Source: JBNJGB01 sp051747385
Lineage (GTDB): Bacteria; Myxococcota_A; UBA9042; PHBI01; JACKFB01
Direction of reading: 5' to 3'
NCBI GenBank assembly: GCA_051747385.1
Contig: JBNJGB010000048.1
Span: 1 to 37,084, forward strand
DNA: 37,084 nt
In this document: piece after piece, positions 31,483 to 37,084 of the stretch
Position numbering within the stretch: the first letter of the stretch is position 1
Layout of the letters: every line of letters begins with the position of its first letter
The notes under the pieces: model-generated
Seen by the model: only the letters and a program-made list of their open reading frames with translations
What the model was told of the DNA's origin: nothing
Database searches by the model: none
Position numbers and translations under genes: made by a program

Positions 31483-34400
31483 TTACCGGATTGCGGCCCG
31501 CTCCTCGTCCTCGCGCTCCCCCAGGTTGCCGTAGCGGTGGTAGTCGATGCAGAGAGCCTGCTCGCGGACGTACCGGATCAGCTCCACCCGGCCGTTTGCG
31601 AGGGGCGGGGCCGTCTCGACGTGGACGCCGACGGCGTTGGCCACCTCGCGGAGGTGTCCGCTGACGGGGCCGAGGACGCGCAGGCGCTCCGCCTCGATGG
31701 CCTCGAGGCGCGCCGCGAGCTGCTCCTGGGTCTCGGCGTGGACCGGGACCGACACGGCCTCGTCGAGCCAGGCGTGGGTCTCGTGGCGCGTCTTGTCGAC
31801 GGAGACCTCGACGGGGACGTCCGCGGTGCGCGCGGCCAGGAGCACCCGGGCCACGTCGGCGCGGGCGGCGCCCCGGTCGACGCGCAGGATGACGCCCTTG
31901 CAGGGCTGATAGCGGAAGAGGTTGTCCTGCCCGACCAGCTTCGTGGGGTCGTGCTCCACGGCGAAGTGGGCGCGCCACCAGTGCGCGTAGCTGCGGGCGC
32001 TGGCCTCCGCGTCGTCGCGCCAGGAGTCGTCGCCCTTCGTGAGGCGGTCCAGGAGTCGCTGCACTGGCGCGTCCGGGTCGCCCTGCTCGCGGGGCGACTC
32101 GATCTGCTTCACGCGCGCCATCTGCAGGACGTAGTTGGGGCCGCCGGCCTTCGCGCCCGGGCCGAAGTTCGACGCCTTCCGCCCGCCGAAGGGCTGGCGC
32201 TGCACGATGGCGCCGACGATCCCGCGGTTCACGTAGAGGTTGCCCGCGTCCATCCGCTCCAGCCAGTGGTCCCGCTCGCGGTCGTCGAGGCTCTGGAGCC
32301 CCGCCGTCAGGCCGTATGGGGTGCCGTTCGCGAGCCGGAGGGCGTGGTTCAGGTCGTCGGCGCGCATGAGCGCGAGCATGGGGCCGAAGAACTCCTCCTG
32401 GTGGCAGCGGCTGCCCTCCTCGACGCCCACGCGGATGCCCGGCGACCAGAGGTTCGGGTTGTCCGGGTCCTGCCGGGGCTCGACGAGCCAGCGCTGGCCC
32501 TCCTCGAGGGTCGTCAGGGCCCAGCGCAGGCCGTCTCCTGGCGGACGAACGAGGGGCGTGACCTTCGAGTGCGGGTCCCAGGCGGGGCCCACCGGCAGGC
32601 TGCGGGCGGCGTCCGCGAGGCGGCGCATGAAGCCCTCGTCGTCGTAGACCTCCGCCTCGCAGATGAGGAGGCTGCACGCGCTGCACTTCTGTCCCGCGTG
32701 GAGGAACGCCGAGTGCACGGCGTCCCGGATGGCCAGGTCGGCGTCGGCCACGGCGGTGACGACGATGGAGTTCTTGCCGCCCGTCTCGGCCATGAGCCGC
32801 AGGTCCGGGCGGAGGCGGTGGAACAGGCGCGCCGTCTCCGTGCCGCCCGTGAGGACCACCTGGTCGACGCGCTCGTCCGAGATGAGCCGGCTGCCCACCG
32901 TGTCGTCCGGGCAGGAGATGAACTGGAGCGCCTCCCGCGGGACGCCGGCCTCCCAGAGCAGCTGGACGGCCTCCCAGGCGACGAGGACGCTCTCCGGCGC
33001 GGGCTTCAGGATGACGGCGCTGCCCGACACGAGCGCGCCCAGCACCCCGCCCATCGGGATCGCCAGCGGGAAGTTCCAGGGCGGGGTGACCACGGTGACG
33101 CCTCGGGGCTCCACGGAGATGTCGCCCATGGCCTGGAAGGGCTCCAGGGAGCGCCGGTAGTACTCCGCGAAGTCGATCGCCTCCGAGATCTCCGGGTCGG
33201 ACTGGCGGATGGCCTTGCCGCCGTCCAGGGCCATGGCGCCGATCAGCTCCCCGCGATGCTCCCGGAGGCGGTGCGCGAACCCGGCCAGGATGCGGGATCG
33301 TTCCGCCACGGGGCGGGCGGCCCAGCCCGGGGCGGCCTCCTGGGCGACCTCCAGGGCGTCGTCGACGAGGTCCCAGCTGGCGAGCACGTAGCGATACGCG
33401 AGGTGGTCCGGACGCGACGGATCGTGGGCCTCGACGACTCCGTGGGCCGTGTCCTCGAAGAGCTCGCCGCCGATCTGGACCGGCACCAGCGCCGGGGCGC
33501 GCTCCATCCAGCGCGCCATGATCCCGTGGATCCACTCGCGGTTCCACGGCAGGGACCAGTCGGTGTCCGGCTCGTTCCGGAAGGGGGCGTCCGGGTCCCG
33601 TCGCGTCGGGGGTACCCGGCGGTCCTGGGTCCGGCGCGGGCCCTCGAAGACGTCGTCCATGCGGCGGCAGGCGCCCAGGAAGCGCTCGGCCTGGTCGCGC
33701 CACTCCTCCGAGCCCGGGCGGATGGCGAACCCGTGGCGCAGGTAGTTCTCGGGGCCCGTGTTCTCGTCGAGGCGGCGGATGAGGTACGAGATGGCGCTCT
33801 GCATCTCGTAGTCCTCCACCGCCGGCATGTACGTGAGCATGTCACCGGCGATGTCCTGGACCACGCGCCGCACCGGGTTGGCCATGCCCTCGAGCATCTC
33901 GAAGCCCACGAGGTCCTCCGTGCCGAGGAGCGCCCGGACGACCAGCCCGTAGGCCACGTCGAACACGTTGTGGCTGGCGATACCCAGGCGGACGGCCTTC
34001 GCGCGCTCGGGCTCGGAGCCCCACAGGATCATCCGCTTGAAGTTGGCGTCCACCTCCTCCTTGGTGCGGTAGGGCGCCTGGGGCCAGTCGTGCAGAGACG
34101 CCTCCACCTGCTCGTTGGCCAGGTTGGCGCCCTTCACCAGCCGCAGGCGGATCGGGTGGCCGCCTCGCTCCACGCGCCGCTGCGCCCACTCGGTCAGGCG
34201 CCGCTGCGCCGGGAACGCGTCCGGCACGTAGGCCTGGAGCACCAGGCCGGCCGAGCAGTCGAGGAACTCGGGCTCGTCGAGGACACGCTGGAAGAGCGCC
34301 AGGGTCAGCTCCAGGTCCCGGTACTCCTCCATGTCCATGTAGATGAGCTTGGGCTCCTCGGTTCCGTCCGGGCGGCGGTGCGGGTGCGCCATGGCGGCCC

Positions 34401-35094
34401 GGTAGAGCTGGCGCAGGCGGTCCGAGAGCACCTCGAGGCTCGCGTCCCAGGCCAGGGGATCGATCTGCGAGGCGATGGAGGAGATCTTCACGGACACGCA
34501 CGAGACGTCCGGCCGCGCGGCGTCCTCCAGATAGCGCTCCACCCGGGCCCTCGCCTCGTCCTCGCCGAGGATGGCCTCGCCCAGGTGGTTCAGGTTGATG
34601 CGGATGTCGCGCCGGACCCGCTGCGAGAGCTCCTCGTCCAGCTCGTCGTCCTCGGCCGGGAGGATGACGCGCGACATCTCCTTGCGGATGCGCGAGCGCA
34701 CGAGCGGGACGGACAGCTTCGGCGTGATGGGACCCACGACGCGGAAGGCGCCCAGCTCCGCCCGCTCGAACAGCGACATGTAGCGCGGGGCGCCGTAGTG
34801 ATGGACGAGGTGGGCGAGCTGATCGGCCACGCGATCCGGGTTGCGCGCTCGGAAGATCTGGTCGGTGACCGCCGCCGTGAAGGCCTTGCCCTCCCGGTCC
34901 TCCATCAGGCGCGCCATGCGCTCCTGCTGGTGGCGCTCGTCGGCGCTGGCGTCCTGCAGCGCGAGCTGCTGGATGCCCTCGGCCAGGACCAGGGCCTCGC
35001 CCGGGACGTCCACCGCGTCGAGCCCCCGGCCGCGCAGCTCTTCGAGTCGCGCCCGGAGGCGATCCACGTCCGCGTGCTCGGGAGCCGTCGTCAT
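31483..35094 (-). CDS. putA: Bifunctional proline dehydrogenase / L-glutamate gamma-semialdehyde dehydrogenase
   Basis: A 1203-residue PutA that oxidises proline to glutamate in two steps: an FAD proline dehydrogenase passing electrons to quinone, and an NAD-dependent aldehyde dehydrogenase. The PRODH barrel is ~75-480 (VSVKISSIASQIDP, KLIYMDMEEYRD, LRLVKGANLANEQ). The ALDH is ~530-1010, with TPPWNFPLAIP (Trp673-Asn674) and catalytic Cys804 in HAGQKCSACS. A ~180-residue C-terminal extension follows. There is no N-terminal ribbon-helix-helix, so it is the enzyme-only form and not the self-repressing one. The ATG is preceded by AGAGAGG. It lies between the divergent AEC permease and the Yip1-like gene. 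It would feed electrons to the same quinone pool as the NrfD module. Confidence 0.95.
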   Translation of the reverse strand: MTTAPEHADVDRLRARLEELRGRGLDAVDVPGEALVLAEGIQQLALQDASADERHQQERMARLMEDREGKAFTAAVTDQIFRARNPDRVADQLAHLVHHYGAPRYMSLFERAELGAFRVVGPITPKLSVPLVRSRIRKEMSRVILPAEDDELDEELSQRVRRDIRINLNHLGEAILGEDEARARVERYLEDAARPDVSCVSVKISSIASQIDPLAWDASLEVLSDRLRQLYRAAMAHPHRRPDGTEEPKLIYMDMEEYRDLELTLALFQRVLDEPEFLDCSAGLVLQAYVPDAFPAQRRLTEWAQRRVERGGHPIRLRLVKGANLANEQVEASLHDWPQAPYRTKEEVDANFKRMILWGSEPERAKAVRLGIASHNVFDVAYGLVVRALLGTEDLVGFEMLEGMANPVRRVVQDIAGDMLTYMPAVEDYEMQSAISYLIRRLDENTGPENYLRHGFAIRPGSEEWRDQAERFLGACRRMDDVFEGPRRTQDRRVPPTRRDPDAPFRNEPDTDWSLPWNREWIHGIMARWMERAPALVPVQIGGELFEDTAHGVVEAHDPSRPDHLAYRYVLASWDLVDDALEVAQEAAPGWAARPVAERSRILAGFAHRLREHRGELIGAMALDGGKAIRQSDPEISEAIDFAEYYRRSLEPFQAMGDISVEPRGVTVVTPPWNFPLAIPMGGVLGALVSGSAVILKPAPESVLVAWEAVQLLWEAGVPREALQFISCPDDTVGSRLISDERVDQVVLTGGTETARLFHRLRPDLRLMAETGGKNSIVVTAVADADLAIRDAVHSAFLHAGQKCSACSLLICEAEVYDDEGFMRRLADAARSLPVGPAWDPHSKVTPLVRPPGDGLRWALTTLEEGQRWLVEPRQDPDNPNLWSPGIRVGVEEGSRCHQEEFFGPMLALMRADDLNHALRLANGTPYGLTAGLQSLDDRERDHWLERMDAGNLYVNRGIVGAIVQRQPFGGRKASNFGPGAKAGGPNYVLQMARVKQIESPREQGDPDAPVQRLLDRLTKGDDSWRDDAEASARSYAHWWRAHFAVEHDPTKLVGQDNLFRYQPCKGVILRVDRGAARADVARVLLAARTADVPVEVSVDKTRHETHAWLDEAVSVPVHAETQEQLAARLEAIEAERLRVLGPVSGHLREVANAVGVHVETAPPLANGRVELIRYVREQALCIDYHRYGNLGEREDEERAAIR

Positions 35095-35123
35095 GGCTGC
35101 CTCTCTGCTGGTCGTGCGGCGCC

Positions 35124-35152
35124 ATCATCGGCTCGGGGCGCGACATTCGCAA
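35124..35152 (-). promoter_or_regulatory. Candidate putA promoter
   Basis: Minus strand: TTGCGA (35152-35147), a 17-nt spacer, GATGAT (35129-35124), then 29 nt to the putA ATG. Spacing is ideal; the -10 lacks the first T. Tentative. Confidence 0.35.
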
Positions 35153-35217
35153 GGTGTGGCGGGCCGCGCGCCGCGACCCGGGTGGGCGCCGGAAAAGTGA
35201 GAAGTGAGTAGGTTTGA

Positions 35218-35250
35218 CCCCACTGGGGCCCCACTGGGATCGTGTAGGAT
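35218..35250 (+). promoter_or_regulatory. Tandem palindromes and -10 box upstream of the AEC permease
   Basis: CCCCACTGGG occurs twice (35218-35227 and 35229-35238), 11 bp apart, one helical turn; the first copy is the palindrome CCCCA-C-TGGGG. TAGGAT (35245-35250) follows and ends exactly 30 nt before the ATG. The adjacent AAAAGTGAGAAGTGAGTAGG (35193-35212) is unusually AT-richer than its surroundings and may be a repeat relic. Confidence 0.4.
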
Positions 35251-35280
35251 GCGCGGGCCCGCGACGGAGGTCCCGCGCCC

Positions 35281-36231
35281 ATGTCCCTGCTGGCGAAGCT
35301 CGCGCCGCTGCTCGTGGCGATCGCGCTCGGCGTGCTGGCGGGCGCGGTGCGCCTCTTCCCGCGGCCGGGGACGGCGGTGGAGATGCTCAACCGCTACGTG
35401 CTGTATGTGGCGTTCCCGCTGCTCATCGTCGGATCGGTGGGGAGCGCGCGCTACGAGGTCCCCGCGGAGCCCGCGTTCTACCTCTCCCACGTGCTCGCCT
35501 TCGCGCTGGTGGTCGGGGCCATCCGCCTCTCGGGGGCCGTCCTGCCGTCGCTGCGGGCGAACCTGGGCGCGCTGTCCCTGGGCGGGCTGTTCGGGAACAT
35601 CGCCTACGTCGGGCTGCCCTTCACGACGCGGGTGCTCGGCGAGGAGGCCCTGGGCCTCGCCGCGATGGCGGTGTCCGTCCACGTCGTCCTGTCCATGACC
35701 CTGGGGCCTCTGCTGCTCCTGCGCTGGAACGCCGAGACCCGCGACCTGGAGGCCGGGACGCTCCTGCGGATGGTGGCGCGACAACCGCTGGTCTGGTCGC
35801 CGTTCGTGGGACTGCTGGTCCGCGCGCTCCCGGAGGACGTCGTGGCGCCGGTGCTGGCGCCGCTCGCGCCGGTGGGCGGATCGGCGGCGCCGGTGGCCCT
35901 GTTCATGCTCGGGCTGTACCTCCACCTGAACCGCCGCGAGCTTCGGCGGCCCGACGCGGAGACGGCCTTCCTGGTCGTGGCGAAGCTGGCGATGTTCCCG
36001 GCGCTGGCACTCGCCGCCACGTGGCCCTTGTACCGACATGGCCTCCTCGCGCCCCTGGAGCTGCAGGTGATCGTCCTCCTGTGCGCCATGCCCACGGCGA
36101 TCACCACGTTCTCCATCAGCCAGGACTACGACGTCGGCCAGCGCGTCGTGGCCCGGGGCATCGTGGCCTCGACCGTGCTGTGCCTGGCCACGCTGCCCGT
36201 CGTGGCGGCCCTCCTTGGGGCGGTGGGCTGA
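35281..36231 (+). CDS. AEC-family (auxin efflux carrier-like) permease
   Basis: A 316-residue inner-membrane carrier with about ten hydrophobic helices in two inverted halves of five, the layout of the AEC/BASS-like transporters that export or import organic acids in bacteria. Family landmarks: the first helix LLVAIALGVLAGAVRLF, NRYVLYVAFPLLI, the GGLFGNIAYVGLPF crossover and, in the second half, AMPTAITTFSISQDYD, which aligns with the family's P-x-x-x-N/T-x-F-x-x-x-x-x-Y pattern. GGAGG lies upstream of the ATG. It is divergent from putA; a link to amino- or keto-acid transport is possible but not shown. Substrate unknown. Confidence 0.9.
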   Translation: MSLLAKLAPLLVAIALGVLAGAVRLFPRPGTAVEMLNRYVLYVAFPLLIVGSVGSARYEVPAEPAFYLSHVLAFALVVGAIRLSGAVLPSLRANLGALSLGGLFGNIAYVGLPFTTRVLGEEALGLAAMAVSVHVVLSMTLGPLLLLRWNAETRDLEAGTLLRMVARQPLVWSPFVGLLVRALPEDVVAPVLAPLAPVGGSAAPVALFMLGLYLHLNRRELRRPDAETAFLVVAKLAMFPALALAATWPLYRHGLLAPLELQVIVLLCAMPTAITTFSISQDYDVGQRVVARGIVASTVLCLATLPVVAALLGAVG

Positions 36232-36246
36232 ACGCCCCGGTCGCTG

Positions 36247-36252
36247 TATGCT
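36247..36252 (+). promoter_or_regulatory. -10-like box of the SDR gene at the right edge
   Basis: TATGCT, 49 nt before the ATG at 36302, in the 70-bp spacer after the AEC gene. No clear -35 box is seen. Confidence 0.3.
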
Positions 36253-36301
36253 GCGTCGGCATTGGCACCGAGAGACGACCCCGTACATCGCAGGAGGAAT
36301 C

Positions 36302-37084
36302 ATGTCGTTGCAGGTGGACCCCCAGCAGTTCGCGCTCCCCGAGGGGCTCGCGGAGGGCATCCGCGGGAAGCGTGTCTTCATCACGGGATCCGGCCGTGAT
36401 CGGGGGCTCGGGCAGGCCTTCGCCCTGGCGGCGGGCCTGAACGGCGCCGAGAACGTCGGCGTCCATTTCTTCAGGAGCTACGACGACGGCCTGGAGACCG
36501 TCGAGATGATCCGGGAGCACGGCGGCCGCGCCTTCCCGGTCCAGGCCGACGTGACCAATCCGCGCGACGTCTGGGCCATCCGCAGCCACACCATCCGCAA
36601 GATGGACGGCAAGCCGCCCAACGTCGTGATCTGCAACTCCGGCCGATCGGAGCGCGGCTACCTGCTCGGGCGGCCGCCGAAGGCGAAGGAGGGCGAGGCC
36701 CCCGCCCGCCGGCGCGCGCGCGTCCGCCAGGCCTTCGTCGACAACCTGACCCAGAGCGAGGACGTGGTCGACACGAAGGTCGACGGCTTCCTGGCCATGA
36801 CGCACCTCTGGGCCAGCGAGGCGCTCCACTACGGGGAGCCCTTGACCATCGTCTACATCTCGTCGCGCCAGGCGGTCGATCCGGGCGCCGGCGTGCCGGG
36901 CTACTGCGCGTCGAACTGGGGCGTGCTCAGCCTGCCGAAGATCCTGGGCGTCAACCTGGGCCGCCACGCCGCGAACGTCACGGCCTTCTCCGTGGGCTTC
37001 CCGTTCGTGGTCACGAGCATGACCGAGGCCCTGAAGGACAACGAGAAGGTCTTCGGGCACTGGCAGCCCCGCATGCTCGAGCCG
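36302..37084 (+). CDS. Atypical short-chain dehydrogenase/reductase-fold protein, 3' end missing
   Basis: 261 codons are visible, open to the window edge. The Rossmann start VFITGSGRDRGLG (25-37) has two extra residues inside the classical TGxxxGxG loop. The active-site region reads YISSRQ (Ser187/188) and GYCASNW (Tyr201, Asn205), so the catalytic Lys of YxxxK is replaced by Asn. A charged ~40-residue insertion (RPPKAKEGEAPARRRARVRQ, ~123-142, and following) precedes it. The NNAG motif is CNSG. These changes suggest altered or lost oxidoreductase activity, or a divergent SDR class with its own proton relay. The start is secured by AGGAGG 5 nt before the ATG. Not the same subfamily as the sphingoid-type reductase. 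Product unknown. Confidence 0.78.
   Translation, partial: MSLQVDPQQFALPEGLAEGIRGKRVFITGSGRDRGLGQAFALAAGLNGAENVGVHFFRSYDDGLETVEMIREHGGRAFPVQADVTNPRDVWAIRSHTIRKMDGKPPNVVICNSGRSERGYLLGRPPKAKEGEAPARRRARVRQAFVDNLTQSEDVVDTKVDGFLAMTHLWASEALHYGEPLTIVYISSRQAVDPGAGVPGYCASNWGVLSLPKILGVNLGRHAANVTAFSVGFPFVVTSMTEALKDNEKVFGHWQPRMLEP

Overview
The window is a GC-rich (about 70 percent or more) bacterial chromosomal segment. Several predicted lipoproteins carry a long Asp/Ala/Val-rich linker straight after the lipobox. That style, together with a type I polyketide synthase, a multiheme cytochrome/NrfD module and a PutA without a DNA-binding domain, suggests a Myxococcota/Bradymonadota-like (former Deltaproteobacteria) organism. 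This placement is an inference from style and not a phylogenetic result. I see no tRNA, rRNA, CRISPR array, transposase or integrase gene.

Left part (1-12.7 kb): an EF-G paralogue cut by the left edge; convergent YqeY and a small exported beta-rich protein; a gene remnant; a PhoD-type phosphatase lipoprotein; a 32-residue membrane microprotein; an exported metzincin-like metalloprotease; an intergenic element with terminal inverted repeats; a tandem UspA protein; a PQQ-propeller lipoprotein; a PHP-domain lipoprotein; and a VOC-family protein. Five genes of the window (YqeY, the PhoD, PQQ and PHP lipoproteins, and the AEC transporter) have a TANNNT -10-like hexamer exactly 30 nt before the start codon.

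Centre (12.7-25.1 kb), the most interesting part: a RES/Xre (MbcTA/ParST-type) toxin-antitoxin pair is followed on the same strand by a biosynthetic operon transcribed leftward: fatty acyl-AMP ligase (FAAL), stand-alone ACP, a 2134-residue KS-AT-ACP-KR-DH polyketide synthase ending in a PLP-dependent alpha-oxoamine synthase (AOS, the serine palmitoyltransferase fold), and an Sfp-type phosphopantetheinyl transferase. Divergent from it lies a short-chain reductase with the PPDTDTP and KPxET signatures of 3-ketodihydrosphingosine reductase, then a YbjN-like gene. The 440-bp divergent region holds three copies of an 18-bp TetR-like palindrome, one abutting a perfect TTGACA -35 box of the FAAL operon. 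Taken together, the genes read as an assembly-line route to a sphingoid base or related 2-amino-3-alkanol. FAAL activates a fatty acid and loads it on the ACP. The PKS extends it, with ketoreduction and dehydration. The AOS domain releases it by decarboxylative condensation with an amino acid, and the reductase turns the 3-ketone into the alcohol. KR plus DH without ER would place a double bond at C4-C5 of the product, where sphingosine has it.

Right part (25.1-37.1 kb): a leftward respiratory operon (DUF2339-like membrane protein, nonaheme cytochrome c, Tat-type 16-Cys ferredoxin, NrfD/PsrC quinone subunit) preceded by a perfect CRP-type site, TGTGA-N6-TCACA; a Yip1-like membrane protein; a 1203-residue PutA; an AEC permease with tandem palindromes in its promoter; and an atypical SDR protein cut by the right edge.
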